DNA of 64,000 nucleotides from Lichenifustis flavocetrariae (GCF_026130545.1 NZ_JAMOIM010000024.1:1-64000), one strand, 5' to 3'. Shown: positions 7,734 through 17,123, numbered from the stretch's first letter. Notes: generated from the letters alone by a model not told the origin. Program-made: numbers and translations.

Positions 7734-8369
7734 TCAGCTTGCCGAGGACCGCCGGGTCGCGCCGAAACGAAGTCCGACGAGCGTCAGCAGGGCGGCGCCG
7801 AACAACGGCAATGACGCGGGCAGCGGGACGGCCGAGACGGAGGGCGTGAAGGTCAGGAATTCGGTCTGATTGTCGACCGTGAAGCTGAGCCGGTCGGTGA
7901 TGGAAGGGCCGAAGGCCGGCGACAGGGATTGCCCGATCTGGCCTGCGTTGCTCAGTGTCAGGTTGAGGATCGTGTAGTTGTAGACCCCGTTGTTGGGCGG
8001 CAGCGTGGGGTAGAGCGACACAGTGGGACCGTTCGCGAAGAAGTCGACCTCCGCCACGGGGCCGCTTGTATCGGTCCGTGTCGTGCCGCCGATGGTCGTG
8101 GCAACCGTCAAGGCCGCGGCGGTGCGCGAGATATTGCAGGCGTCTGAAGCGCCACAGATGCCGTAGGGGTTCGAGCTGAAGAGAGCGCTGTCGTAGCTGT
8201 AGCTCAGGGCAACGGCCTTGGACACGAGACTGCCGCCGCCGAACAGGTTCAAACTATCGGTGCCGTACGTGATGGTGCCGCCGATTGTGCCCTGCATGAT
8301 CGCAGCCGAAGCTGGTTGCGCGAGACTAAACGCGGCCATGGCCGCTGCGATCGTCAATAGCCGTGTCAT
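7734..8369 (-). CDS. VPLPA-CTERM secreted protein
   Basis: A 211-residue exported protein with a signal peptide (MTRLLTIAAAMAAFSLAQPASA), a Ser/Thr/Gly-rich beta-type body, and the tail VPLPASLPLFGAALLTLVGL followed by RFGATRR. This is the clearest VPLPA motif of the three complete proteins of this kind in the window. The two cysteines (GICGASDACN) could pair. A GAGGAGA ribosome site precedes the ATG. No function is assigned. It is divergent from the large secreted beta-propeller/phosphoesterase gene across about 290 bases. Confidence 0.8.
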   Translation of the reverse strand: MTRLLTIAAAMAAFSLAQPASAAIMQGTIGGTITYGTDSLNLFGGGSLVSKAVALSYSYDSALFSSNPYGICGASDACNISRTAAALTVATTIGGTTRTDTSGPVAEVDFFANGPTVSLYPTLPPNNGVYNYTILNLTLSNAGQIGQSLSPAFGPSITDRLSFTVDNQTEFLTFTPSVSAVPLPASLPLFGAALLTLVGLRFGATRRSSAS

Positions 8370-8660
8370 AGATGTTCTCTCCTCAGTGAGACTTGCACAG
8401 CGCGCCTAGAACGGAATCAAGACAGCCGATTAACGGATACGTAACGTTTTGCAGCGTCGCCCAACGGCGAGAGAGCACGATGGCTGAAGCAGAGCTCGGC
8501 TGCGCCATTTAGTCGCCTCTGCAGGGGGGCGGGGCCCGATGATGAGCTGGCCGCGACATCCCGATGGGCGCGAACGACGCCGACCTCTTCAAGCCTCCGT
8601 CATAAAAAGCCTCTATCGCACCCTGCGATTGTCCAGCCGATCACCGCGAGGAGCGGCTTC
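8370..8660. other. Divergent intergenic region
   Basis: About 290 bases between two divergent genes for exported proteins. It must contain their promoters, but no match good enough to place them was found. A G-rich run occurs at 8521-8537. Confidence 0.3.
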
Positions 8661-11513
8661 ATGCATTCGAACTTCATTTCTATTGCGCTTTTGGGACTGA
8701 CCGTCACGTTCGGGGCGAGCCCGAGCCGAGCCGACCAACCGGTTGCCGCGCATGCTGGCACCCTCCTGCCAACTGGCCAGTGGATCACACCCACGGCGGC
8801 CGCGGGAGCAGCCTATCAACCGCTCAACCCCAATTTGAAGGACATGCCCAAGCTTCCCGCCGGTTACGCGGACTCGGAAGCTCTCAGCCCCAACGGAAAG
8901 ACCCTTCTGGTTCTGACGACAGGCTACAACTACGTCGTCGACGCCGCGGGTAAGGAATTGCCGAAGGACTCGACCCAATTTGTTTTCGTGTTCGATGTGA
9001 GCAGCGGCCGTGCCGTGCAGCGCCAGGTTCTGCAGGTATCCAACAGCTACGTCGGCATCGCCTTCGCGCCGGACGGAAAGTCTTTCTACGTGCCGGGCGC
9101 AGGCGAGGACAATCTCCACGTCTTCACCCTCCAAGGTGCCAACTGGGTCGAATCCGGTACGCCTATCGCCCTCGGACACAAGACCGCGAATGGGATCAGC
9201 CAGCAGCCGACCGCGACGGGCGTCGCTGTTACCGGTGATGGCAAACGCGCGCTTGTGGCCAATCGCTACAACGACTCGGTGTCCGTGATTGACCTGACGC
9301 TCCGCAGCGTGATCGGCGAGCGCGACCTTCGACCAGGCAAGAACGGCGGCGTGCCGGGTACGCCCGGTGGCGAATATCCGAACTCGATCGCAATCGTCGG
9401 CAGCACACGCGCCTATGTCAGCAGCGAACGCGACCGTGAGCTCGTGGTGCTGGATATCTCCTTGCAGGTGCCGGTCATTCTCGGTCGTATCCCGCTCCAG
9501 GGAAACCCGAATAAGATGGTGGTCAGCCGCGACGGGCGAATGTTGTTTGTGGCGAGCGACAACGCCGACGTGGTGTCGGTGATTGACACAGCCCGTAACG
9601 TCGTCACCGGAACCGTGTCGACCATCGCGCCGAACGGGGTGCTCGATCCAAATCGTGCAAAGTACAAGGGTGCGTCGCCGAACGGTCTTACCCTCTCGCC
9701 GGATGGCAACACCCTTTATGTGACCGATCGTGGCACCAATGCCGTGGCGGTGGTTTCGGTCGCGGGCGGTATTCCCCGGCTGGTGGGTCTGATCCCGACC
9801 GGCTGGTCACCTTCCGACATCCGCGTCGCCGCGGATGGCGGCACCCTCTATATCAGCAATGCAAAATCCGACCCTGGCCCAAACCCGGGCAACTGCCTCG
9901 GCTATGAGACTGTCCCTTGTCCCGTGCCGAATTCGCCCGTCACCTTCGCGCCGAACCAATATATCTTGAATCTGACCGGATCTGCGCTTCTGTCGGTGCC
10001 GACCCCCGGGGCGGATGAGCTTGCCCGACTGACCCGACAGGTTGCCGACAACAACGGCTTCGACCAAGAGCGCGACGATGACCGCACGATCGCGGCTCTG
10101 CGCAAGACCATCAAGCATGTGATCTACATCATCAAGGAGAACCGCACCTACGACCAGATCCTTGGCGACCTCGGCAAGGGCAATAGTGACTCACATCTGG
10201 CCGAATTTCCGCGCACAACGACGCCGAGCCAGCACGCTCTTGCGAATAACTTTGTCGCGCTTGATAATTTCTACGACACGGGCGACGTCAGCGGGAACGG
10301 CTGGCCCTGGAGCACGGCGGCGCGCGAGTCCGATGCGGGCGCCAAGATGCTTCCTCCGAACTATGCCGGGAACGGTGGCGGCGGCTCCTATGACTGGGAG
10401 GGTACCAACAGGAACGTAAACGTGGCTCTCACGGGGGCGGCCCGCGTTGCCGCGGATCCGCTCGCGGCCACTCTCGACCCCGACACACTGCCGGGACAAG
10501 GTAATGTCGCGGCACCGGACGGTCCCAAGGGCGAATATCAGCAAGGCTATATCTGGAATGCCGCGCAGCGCGCGGGCCTGACGGTACGAAACTACGGTTA
10601 TTTCATTGATCTCACGCGCTACAACGTTGCGGGCACGCCGGCCGCCGCGCTGCAAATTCCTCGCGACCGTTCCCCGTATCCGAATTCGGTGCAGTCGACG
10701 TCGGCCAATCCGCAACTCGGGCCTGTCACGGACGTCTTCTATCGCGGCTTTGACGACGCCTACCCCGATTTCTACCGGGAGCGGGAGTGGGAGCGCGAAT
10801 TCGCGGGCTATGCCGCGAATGGTAACTTGCCCAGCCTCAGCCTCGTCCGACTAATGAACGACCACACGGGAAACTATGCAGCTGCGATCGACGGCGTGAA
10901 CCGTCCCGATATCCAGGTTGCCGACAATGATTATGCCGTAGGCCGGTTGGTCGAGGCAGTCGCAAAGAGCCCCTTTGCCCGCGATACGTTAATCTTCATT
11001 CTCGAGGATGACGCGCAGGATGGTCCAGACCATGTCGATGCTCACCGCAGCACTGCTTACGTGGTGGGCCCCTACGTGAAGCATAATACGGTCATCAGCA
11101 CGCACTACACGACCGTCAACGTGCTCCGCACCATCTCGGATGTTCTTGGGATCGATCATCTCGGTATCTACGATGCCAACCAACGGCCGATGTCAGACGT
11201 GTTCGACACCTCAAATCCAAACTGGACGTTCACGGGCACTGCGTCGCCCTTGTTGAAGAGTACGTCGCTGCCCTTACCGAAGAACATCCAATTCGCCGCC
11301 AAAGCCAAGAGCCCGCGGAGTCTCGCCTACTGGGTGGACAAGACCCAAGGAATGAACTTCGCCGAGGAGGACAAGGTCGACGCCGTTCTTTACAACAAAA
11401 TCCTCTGGGCGGGACTGATGAAGACGGATTATCCGACGAACGGAGGCCGCTCTCTGGCGAGCCAGGTTCCGCCAATGGCTCGTCATAAAGACGACGATGG
11501 TGATGATGATTGA
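8661..11513 (+). CDS. Secreted YVTN beta-propeller / phosphoesterase fusion protein
   Basis: This 950-residue protein has a signal peptide (about 1-25). Residues about 60-430 form a YVTN-type beta-propeller with repeated SPDGNTLYVTDRGTNAVAVV-like blades. From about residue 483 comes a phosphoesterase domain (PF04185/alkaline-phosphatase-like) opening KHVIYIIKENRTYDQILGDL, with metal-ligand candidates in the following NFVALDNFYDTGDVSGNGW and ILEDDAQDGPDHVDAHR blocks. The C-terminus ends in a KDDDGDDD acidic tail. A GAGGAG site precedes the ATG. It acts outside the cytoplasmic membrane, probably hydrolysing phosphate esters; the substrate is unknown. The length fits known bifunctional members, and nothing looks broken. 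Confidence 0.85.
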   Translation: MHSNFISIALLGLTVTFGASPSRADQPVAAHAGTLLPTGQWITPTAAAGAAYQPLNPNLKDMPKLPAGYADSEALSPNGKTLLVLTTGYNYVVDAAGKELPKDSTQFVFVFDVSSGRAVQRQVLQVSNSYVGIAFAPDGKSFYVPGAGEDNLHVFTLQGANWVESGTPIALGHKTANGISQQPTATGVAVTGDGKRALVANRYNDSVSVIDLTLRSVIGERDLRPGKNGGVPGTPGGEYPNSIAIVGSTRAYVSSERDRELVVLDISLQVPVILGRIPLQGNPNKMVVSRDGRMLFVASDNADVVSVIDTARNVVTGTVSTIAPNGVLDPNRAKYKGASPNGLTLSPDGNTLYVTDRGTNAVAVVSVAGGIPRLVGLIPTGWSPSDIRVAADGGTLYISNAKSDPGPNPGNCLGYETVPCPVPNSPVTFAPNQYILNLTGSALLSVPTPGADELARLTRQVADNNGFDQERDDDRTIAALRKTIKHVIYIIKENRTYDQILGDLGKGNSDSHLAEFPRTTTPSQHALANNFVALDNFYDTGDVSGNGWPWSTAARESDAGAKMLPPNYAGNGGGGSYDWEGTNRNVNVALTGAARVAADPLAATLDPDTLPGQGNVAAPDGPKGEYQQGYIWNAAQRAGLTVRNYGYFIDLTRYNVAGTPAAALQIPRDRSPYPNSVQSTSANPQLGPVTDVFYRGFDDAYPDFYREREWEREFAGYAANGNLPSLSLVRLMNDHTGNYAAAIDGVNRPDIQVADNDYAVGRLVEAVAKSPFARDTLIFILEDDAQDGPDHVDAHRSTAYVVGPYVKHNTVISTHYTTVNVLRTISDVLGIDHLGIYDANQRPMSDVFDTSNPNWTFTGTASPLLKSTSLPLPKNIQFAAKAKSPRSLAYWVDKTQGMNFAEEDKVDAVLYNKILWAGLMKTDYPTNGGRSLASQVPPMARHKDDDGDDD

Positions 11514-11657
11514 GGTACCCAGATCCGATATGGGTCGCCGAGCCAAATCATCGATCGGCGCAGGGTCCGGACGCCGATCGATGTAAGAGGGGCAAACCGC
11601 GGGCAGAGGCCTCGTTTTCCGCTATGCAGCCTGCGGGTGATCTGATTCCCTTGTGGC
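11514..11657. other. Intergenic with a degenerate copy of a repeat end
   Basis: Around 11553-11577, GATCGGCGC, a GG-TCC core and GACGCCGAT occur in the same order and spacing as in the inverted form of the 89-base repeat. The match decays after about 25 bases. It lies directly upstream of a dead transposase, supporting an insertion-sequence origin for the repeat. Confidence 0.35.
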
Positions 11658-12424
11658 ATGTCGAACCCGCCCAACATCGCGGCGCTGTTCACGGCCGAGC
11701 TGAAAGCTCTGGTGGTGGATCTGCTTGGTCGGGTTTCGGCTTTGGGCCGCGTCGTTGCCGATCAGTGGGATGAGATCGCCCGCCTTAAGGGGCTGAAGGG
11801 TCGGCCGGATATCAAGCCGAACGTGCCACCGAGCGGCATGGAGAAGGCGAGCCGTCCCGTCATCGATGCCTCCAGCCCGGGCGTCGCGGCGGCGGCCCCA
11901 AGACGCTGCGCCGGGTGATCCACGAGGATCGCCTGGTGAAGGCCGACGCGCTGGCGGGATCGCGGTTCAAGGGCTACGCCAATTTCGTGGTGCAGGATCT
12001 CGTGCTGCGGGTCCACACCGTGCGCTACCGCCGAGAGCGGTGGGTGACCCCGCACGGCGAGACCGTGACGGCGGCCTTGCCGCACGCGGTGACGGGACAC
12101 TTTGGCCGTGCGCTGCGTCGCTTCGTGCTGGCCCAACACCACCAGGGCCAGGTGACGGCGGCACGTCTTTTGGACCAAGTCCGGTCGATCGGTATCGACG
12201 TGTCCAAGCGCCACCTGGTCCGGCTGCTGATCGATGGACCGAAGCACCTCGGTACATTGACGGACCGAGCTCGCATGTCGATGCGATCGACTCATGTCGG
12301 AGTGTCGTTCACGCAAGGCAAGGACGGCATGGTGGTGCCTGGCGAAGCCAAAGAGACGCCGAACAGAGAGATTTCGCGCCACCTACCCAAGTGGTTTCTC
12401 CTGCGGCTGGCAACGTCGGCGTGA
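11658..12424 (+). pseudogene. IS66-like transposase relic
   Basis: Two overlapping frames encode one damaged transposase. The first (11658 to about 11900) reads [20 protein letters not shown], an N-terminal block of IS66-type transposases. The second (11915-12424) continues with GSRFKGYANFVVQDLVLRV, HAVTGHFGRALRRFVLAQHH and QGQVTAARLLDQVRSIGIDV, then loses homology and stops after about 170 residues. The catalytic C-terminal half is missing. It is therefore a frameshifted and truncated relic, and unlikely to be mobile. Confidence 0.65.
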
Positions 12425-12809
12425 TCGCCTTCTCGCGCACGGTCGATCCAAAAAACGGTGAATTCGCGGAAGGCGTAGTGCTCGCTAGCTTCGATGAGAT
12501 CGATCTCAACGGCCTGGCAGGATGACGCGCGACCGGAAGGTCTATCGGCATCAGCAATGCCTGCATCCATCTTCTTGATGGCTTCGCGCTGGCTCGCCGC
12601 GTGAGGCCCAGGCCGGGGCGCGGGGCCCCTACTCGCCCACGTCTCGGCCTGCCTGAGTGGCGCACCGCCATCTGCCATCACTACGGCAGTACACAAGCGG
12701 CGCGCCGATAGGGATTATCGCCGGTCAGGGTTGACGAGCAATGAAGGCCAAGATCGCCATGTGTCGTTCTACCATGCCATGGTTGGGCTTTGGAGAGCGC
12801 ACATAGCGC
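12425..12809. other. Transposon-derived debris, no intact gene
   Basis: About 385 bases follow the transposase relic. A short plus-strand frame to 12525 (GVIAFSRTVDPKNGEF...) looks like a fragment of some protein, but it has no start of its own and was not identified. The rest carries no supportable frame. Confidence 0.35.
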
Positions 12810-13178
12810 TCAGTCACAAACCCGCACTCGCCTGCGGCCGATAACGTCCCCGTCCTCGTTTAGGACGGGCCGGCGCTCGAAGTGACACCCAGAGCCGTAG
12901 GCGTTGTTGGCCGCAGCCGATCCTGCGAGCCCGCCGATCACACCTGCCGCGATATCTGCCGCGTCATCACCGCGTTGTCGCCGAGAGCCATTGTCCCGGC
13001 CCTGATCGCCCTGATCGCGGTCGTCGTGGCGACGCCGAAATCTCTGGTCGCCATCGTCCATCGGCCGGTGATAGGCAGGGTCTCCCTCGTAGTCCTGCGC
13101 GTGTGCGGCGCTTGCAAGCGGCGCGAGCGTGGCGGTGACAATAGCGACGCCCCTCAGCATCTTGACGATGGTTGTCAT
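12810..13178 (-). CDS. Small secreted protein with a glycine-zipper-like segment
   Basis: A 122-residue protein with a signal peptide (MTTIVKMLRGVAIVTATLAP, cleavage after AHAQ). A very charged Asp/Arg/Gln-rich stretch (about 30-75) follows, then ADIAAGVIGGLAGSAAANNA, a glycine-zipper-like segment of the type found in small envelope proteins. Two cysteines near the C-terminus (GCHF; RVCD) may pair. The ATG at 13178 has a GAGG site and the correct signal peptide; a longer frame to 13292 adds 38 residues with no ribosome site. Role unknown, possibly an envelope protein. Confidence 0.7.
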   Translation of the reverse strand: MTTIVKMLRGVAIVTATLAPLASAAHAQDYEGDPAYHRPMDDGDQRFRRRHDDRDQGDQGRDNGSRRQRGDDAADIAAGVIGGLAGSAAANNAYGSGCHFERRPVLNEDGDVIGRRRVRVCD

Positions 13179-13341
13179 ATTCGTCCTCGCACTTGTCGGA
13201 TCGCTCGGGAGAAACCGGGCTGTTTCCTTCCTTGGCTCAAGCACGTTGGGCACCCGTTCGTTCCGCCGATGACCTGATAGCCAACACGACATCGCCCAGT
13301 GAAGCTAACTGCAAGGGTCGCAAAAGGGCTCATCGTCGCGA

Positions 13342-13905
13342 TCAGGCGTTCGCCGCCGCCGCCAGATCCTTGGTTAGCCGATAGACGTGCATGCGGCTCA
13401 AGCCAGTTTCCTTGGCGATCGCCGATGGCGCCATGCCTGACGCATAAAGCTGACGCACCTTGTCGATCGGCGCCGTCGCCTTTCCGCCGGTATGGACGCC
13501 CCTGCCCTTCGCGGCCTCGATACCAGTCTGCTGGCGCTCGCGGATGAACTTGCGCTCCATCTCGGCCACCATGCCGAGCACAGTGACCAGGATCGAGCCT
13601 GTGGCATCCTTGGTCGAAAAGCTGGGTTCCAACACGGTCAGAGCAGCGCCCTTCCTTTCCAGCTCATGCACGAGGTTCAGAACGTCGCGCGTTGAGCGGC
13701 CAAGCCGATCGAGCTTCACCACCACCAGCTCATCACCCGGCCGAATGAAATCCATGACGGTGGCCAGCTCGTCGCGGCCGTCGCGGCTCTTGCCCGAAAC
13801 CTTCTCGGCCCGGATGACATCGCAGCCGGCGGTTTTGAGCCGGGCTTCCTGCGACCCGTGATCCTGGTCCATGGTCGAGACGCGGGCGTAACCGATGCGA
13901 GCCAT
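13342..13905 (-). CDS. Serine recombinase (Tn3/Hin-type resolvase)
   Basis: A 187-residue recombinase. The N-terminus is ARIGYARVSTMDQD with catalytic Ser10; conserved blocks are KVSGKSRDGRDEL, LVVVKLDRLGRSTRDVL and the E-helix GMVAEMERKFIRERQQTGIE. A helix-turn-helix lies at about 155-183 (GMAPSAIAKETGLSRMHVYR). The length and order are those of intact Tn3-family resolvases and invertases. No matching transposase is adjacent, so it may be a solo resolvase or multimer-resolution enzyme. The region just upstream holds three similar octamers that could be its binding sites. Confidence 0.85.
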   Translation of the reverse strand: MARIGYARVSTMDQDHGSQEARLKTAGCDVIRAEKVSGKSRDGRDELATVMDFIRPGDELVVVKLDRLGRSTRDVLNLVHELERKGAALTVLEPSFSTKDATGSILVTVLGMVAEMERKFIRERQQTGIEAAKGRGVHTGGKATAPIDKVRQLYASGMAPSAIAKETGLSRMHVYRLTKDLAAAANA

Positions 13906-13917
13906 TGCGGGAGCTAT

Positions 13918-14000
13918 TGTAACATATAGGTCGACCCTTTTCTCATGCAGTAACATTGAACAACGATCAACCCTTATGTGACGTATCTTCAATGTAACAT
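13918..14000. promoter_or_regulatory. Candidate res/recombination site upstream of the resolvase
   Basis: The octamer TGTAACAT, or AGTAACAT once, occurs at 13918-13925, 13949-13956 and 13993-14000 in an AT-richer stretch right upstream of the resolvase start. Repeated half-sites next to their own gene are typical of resolvase res sites. The spacings (31 and 44) are uneven, as in multi-subsite res regions, but the crossover point was not located. Confidence 0.4.
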
Positions 14001-14041
14001 TGTGCGTAGCCCAAGGGTGTACCCAACTGTGACAGTATGAG

Positions 14042-15634
14042 CTATGCGTCTTGGCCCAAAACATGTTCACTGACCCGGCTGCTCCGCTCATCCGCCTGGC
14101 GGCGGCGGCGCGCTTCGAGATCCTCCACGGCAAGGCCGGCCAGATGGGCGAGGAGCACACGCTTGGGCTCGTCGAGCGCCGGCCGGGCGTGCCGGTCCGC
14201 GACCCAGAGCGCTCCGACGTGCTGCAGATCCTCGCCAGCCAGAAGGGGGGCGGCGGCGATGAAGCCAAATCCGTGCTGCCGTCCTTCGTCTCGGAAGCGC
14301 GGATCAAGCGCGGCATCCGGAACCACCAACGGACTTCGCCCACCGATCACCTGGGAGCAGAAGAGGTGTGAGATACCGTCCGGCACCTCCTCCAGGCCGT
14401 GCTGGCCGACCACCTCCACATCGCTGCAGTCCAGCAAGGCCACAAAAGCGATCGGCATGCCGAGAAGGACTGTAGCCATGCGGGCGATACGGTTCAGACC
14501 TGACGAGGGAATGAAAAGTCCGGCCTGCCGGTAACCCGCAACCAGAGCGAGACGCCGTTCATCGCCGATCAGAGGTGACCACGCTGCGCGGGTCTTCGTG
14601 GTCATCACACCGTTCCGCCCCAGCCGCTTTGCGTCGTAAAGTGCGCGATCAGTTTCGGCGATCAGGAGGGCGCCGACCGTCTCGAGGTTGTCCCGCGTCG
14701 GGATCACCGTTGCGCAGCCGATACTTACGGTAACGACGCCGCCTTCGGCACTACCCTTGTGTGGGATGCCGAAATCCTGGACGGCCTTGCGGATCGTTTC
14801 CGCCATGAGCGCGGCGGCTTCGTTGTCGCGACCCGGGAGCATCACGGCGAATTCGTCACCGGCAAAGCGGGCCGCCATGTCGGACGGTTGCGTCAGAGCG
14901 GCGCGGGCCGCGGTCGCGACCCTTATCAAACACGCATCGCCAGCCTGATGGCCATGACGATCGTTGAAGGATTTGAAACGGTCGATGTCGATGAGGATCA
15001 GGGACACGCAGGTGTTGTGTCTGGATGCACGGCGGCATTCGTTGTTCAGAGCCTGGTCGAAGCGGCGCCGATTGGCGAGATCCGTCAGGGCGTCGCTCCC
15101 CGCCAGCTTGTTTAGCTCCGCATTGGCAACCCGCAATGCCAATTCTGCGGTCTTGCGAGTCGAGACATCGCGGAGGACGGCGACGAGACCGGCGTCGTCG
15201 GAGAGGAGGTTAAAACGCGCCTCGACCCACAGCAATTCCCCTGTTTGCCGAGTCGTTCTGAAGATCGCCTCGGATCTGTCCCGGCCCTCGCGTGTCCGTG
15301 CAGCCGCGGCGGCAAGGGACGTACGGTCTTCCGGTGTCAACTGGTCACCCATGACGCTGCCGAACAACTCGCCAGGGGCCCGGCCGAACATCCGTTCCGC
15401 GGCCGGTGACGCATAGGTACAAAGCAAGTCGTTGTCGAATTGCATGATCACGTCAGGGCAGGATTCGACGAGGTTCCTATAAAGTTGCTCATCATCCCGA
15501 TCAGGGCCCAGTCGATGCTCGCGCATCCAATACAGGGCAAAGGCCGTAGCCGACGAGGCAACGGCCAACACGCATGCGAGGAACAATGGAACATTGAACG
15601 CTGAAATAGAAGCCGTCACATTCGTGTCCTTCAA
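14042..15634 (-). CDS. Membrane PAS-GGDEF-GAF diguanylate cyclase
   Basis: A 530-residue protein with one N-terminal membrane helix (about 14-36), a PAS domain (about 50-165), a GGDEF domain (about 170-335) and a C-terminal GAF domain (about 345-510). The active-site motif is AGDEF (258-262) rather than GGDEF, a substitution found in some active cyclases. The upstream inhibitory RxxD site is QPSD (249-252), so product inhibition is probably lost. The GGDEF core is otherwise good (DALTDLANRRRFD; LIDIDRFKSFND). It should make c-di-GMP at the membrane in response to a PAS/GAF-sensed signal. A C-terminal GAF after GGDEF is a less common order. Confidence 0.8.
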   Translation of the reverse strand: MKDTNVTASISAFNVPLFLACVLAVASSATAFALYWMREHRLGPDRDDEQLYRNLVESCPDVIMQFDNDLLCTYASPAAERMFGRAPGELFGSVMGDQLTPEDRTSLAAAAARTREGRDRSEAIFRTTRQTGELLWVEARFNLLSDDAGLVAVLRDVSTRKTAELALRVANAELNKLAGSDALTDLANRRRFDQALNNECRRASRHNTCVSLILIDIDRFKSFNDRHGHQAGDACLIRVATAARAALTQPSDMAARFAGDEFAVMLPGRDNEAAALMAETIRKAVQDFGIPHKGSAEGGVVTVSIGCATVIPTRDNLETVGALLIAETDRALYDAKRLGRNGVMTTKTRAAWSPLIGDERRLALVAGYRQAGLFIPSSGLNRIARMATVLLGMPIAFVALLDCSDVEVVGQHGLEEVPDGISHLFCSQVIGGRSPLVVPDAALDPRFRDEGRQHGFGFIAAAPLLAGEDLQHVGALWVADRHARPALDEPKRVLLAHLAGLAVEDLEARRRRQADERSSRVSEHVLGQDA

Positions 15635-15734
15635 ACCAAGGAAAGACTAGAAACACGGCCTTGCAAAACCGTTCAGCGACAGACCGGTTCCCAGACGAAC
15701 TCCATTTCTTCTACCGTAATGTAGATCTATATCG

Positions 15735-15929
15735 TTACATAACAGTCCTAAAAATCAGGATAAATGCGATAATCCAATGCACCAGCGTCAGCAGCCCTTC
15801 GAGGCTCTGCTCTGGACCATATCGGGCCGCCAGTCGGGCCAAGCGATAGCATCCACGCCGATCGCACAGCACGCACTCGATGCGCACCACGACCCAGGGA
15901 TATTGTACGAGCGTCTTTGGCCGAACCAT
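15735..15929 (-). CDS. Small cysteine-pair protein, possibly truncated
   Basis: A 64-residue protein, MVRPKTLVQYPWVVVRIECV followed by LCDRRGCYRLARLAARYG. I recognise the pattern as a small conserved hypothetical of Hyphomicrobiales, in which a CxxC near the start and a second cysteine group at the end could bind zinc. Here the end is replaced by a hydrophobic tail (WIIAFILIFRTVM), so the copy may be truncated. An AGG-type site precedes the ATG at 15929. Function unknown. Confidence 0.45.
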   Translation of the reverse strand: MVRPKTLVQYPWVVVRIECVLCDRRGCYRLARLAARYGPEQSLEGLLTLVHWIIAFILIFRTVM

Positions 15930-16130
15930 CTGCCTATGTAAACAGATAGAGAACGTCGGCAAGAGTTCTGCTACCATCGCGGCAAACGGTCGGGGACAGC
16001 GCGCGATGACGGCACGCCGGACGTGCTGCAGCCGGCGGTTGAAAACGCGCTGCGGGAGTGGATTGTATCGGACCGGGTAAACCGTACAGGCCGTGGTGAC
16101 GATAAGCCAACGCTGGTTGAGGCAGCATAA

Positions 16131-16179
16131 AGACGCGTAAGCGCTACGATGCAAACGCGCTTTGATGCGTTAGCATACC
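16131..16179. repeat. Operator-like repeat array 1 (par region)
   Basis: A run of short ACGC/GCGC/ATGC motifs every 6-10 bases, including GCGCTACGATGC and, on the other strand, TATGCTAACGCATCAAAGCG. The latter nearly repeats the distal part of array 2. It lies just after the ribbon-helix-helix gene and about 200 bases upstream of the small cysteine-pair gene. Confidence 0.5.
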
Positions 16180-16478
16180 TAGATCTTGTCGGTTGCGCGC
16201 AGCTCGCCAACGGTTGGATAGTTCCGACTCGTCAGCACGTGATCGAGACCTTCATTGATGAGATCTGTAATGGTTTTCCGCTCTTCGAATGCGATGAGGC
16301 GCAGCTTGTCGTGGACGGCGCGGGAGAAATACACGCTCGTGCGGAACGTCGCTGCCAGATCCTTGCCGGTCGCAGGCTTCGACTCCTGCGGATCTGGCAC
16401 GACAACGGGCACGGCCTCAGGCTTGCGCACCATGAGACTGTCGAGATTCATGACGGGCGGCCGAGGCGGCTTGCTCAT
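16179..16478 (-). CDS. Ribbon-helix-helix partner of ParA (centromere-binding candidate)
   Basis: A 99-residue basic protein. The N-terminal half (about 1-45) is flexible and proline-rich. The C-terminal half (about 46-95) is a ribbon-helix-helix domain: the strand TFRTSVYFSR, then helices AVHDKLRLIAFEERKTITDL and INEGLDHVL. Its ATG overlaps the ParA stop (ATGA), and AAGGA is the ribosome site. In ParA-RHH systems the small protein binds centromere repeats and represses the operon. The repeated motif arrays around the operon are the obvious candidate targets. Confidence 0.7.
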   Translation of the reverse strand: MSKPPRPPVMNLDSLMVRKPEAVPVVVPDPQESKPATGKDLAATFRTSVYFSRAVHDKLRLIAFEERKTITDLINEGLDHVLTSRNYPTVGELRATDKI

Positions 16479-17113
16479 GATTTTTTGTCCTTCATTTGAC
16501 GATCGATCCACGCCCATAGCTCCCGCATCTCATCTGCGGCCTTGCCGTCAGGAGCATATTCCGTGACGCCCTGCCCCGCGGCAAAGGCGTCCTGGTAGTC
16601 GGCGCGTTGGCGCACCATTGGCTTGGCCAGTAGCCCGAGCGAGGCAAGCCCGGCCGCCATTTCAGAGGCGCGCGAGTTCTTCGGCTGGGTGGGACATTGG
16701 TTGAGCACGAACGCAAAGGGGCGCTGGCCACGGATCAACGCTTCCACGGTAGGCTTGATAGCGAGGCCGTCCGGCCGGGTTGGCCGCAGTGGCACAAGAC
16801 ATAGCGTGGCGGCCGACATGGCGTTGTGTGTAGCCGGGCTGTCGGCACCAGCCGTGTCGAGGATGGCGAGCGTGAACTTCTTCCCGGCTTCTTTGAGCAC
16901 GTCGGCAAGTCTGGCCGTCTCCCGTGGCGGAAGCTGAGCGATCGAGGGTTCGTCAGCCTCTCGCATGCCCGCCCATGCGGCGAGGGTGCCTTGAGGGTCG
17001 AGGTCGAGCGCTATCACGCTTTCCCCGGCTTGCATGGCCGCGACTGCGAGCCCCGTGCTCAAGGTGCTCTTTCCAGTGCCACCCTTCTGCGTCACCAGGG
17101 TTAGAACCCGCAT
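16475..17113 (-). CDS. parA: ParA-family partition ATPase
   Basis: A 212-residue Walker-type partition ATPase. Motifs are the deviant P-loop KGGTGKST (10-17), ALDLDPQGTLAAW and AILDTAGAD. It lacks an N-terminal DNA-binding extension, so it is the short type Ib form that pairs with a small ribbon-helix-helix protein, encoded immediately downstream with a 4-base overlap. I place the start at ATG 17113 after an AGGTGG site; GTG codons at 17116 and 17119 are alternatives. It should drive plasmid segregation. Confidence 0.85.
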   Translation of the reverse strand: MRVLTLVTQKGGTGKSTLSTGLAVAAMQAGESVIALDLDPQGTLAAWAGMREADEPSIAQLPPRETARLADVLKEAGKKFTLAILDTAGADSPATHNAMSAATLCLVPLRPTRPDGLAIKPTVEALIRGQRPFAFVLNQCPTQPKNSRASEMAAGLASLGLLAKPMVRQRADYQDAFAAGQGVTEYAPDGKAADEMRELWAWIDRQMKDKKS

Positions 17114-17123
17114 CACCACCTAC

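Noticed and set aside
12292-12696. Minus-strand frame reading VEIDLIEASEHYAFREFTVF then WIDRAREGDH
   Set aside because: Overlaps the decayed transposase on the opposite strand. It might be part of another element, but it has no credible start and no recognised family.
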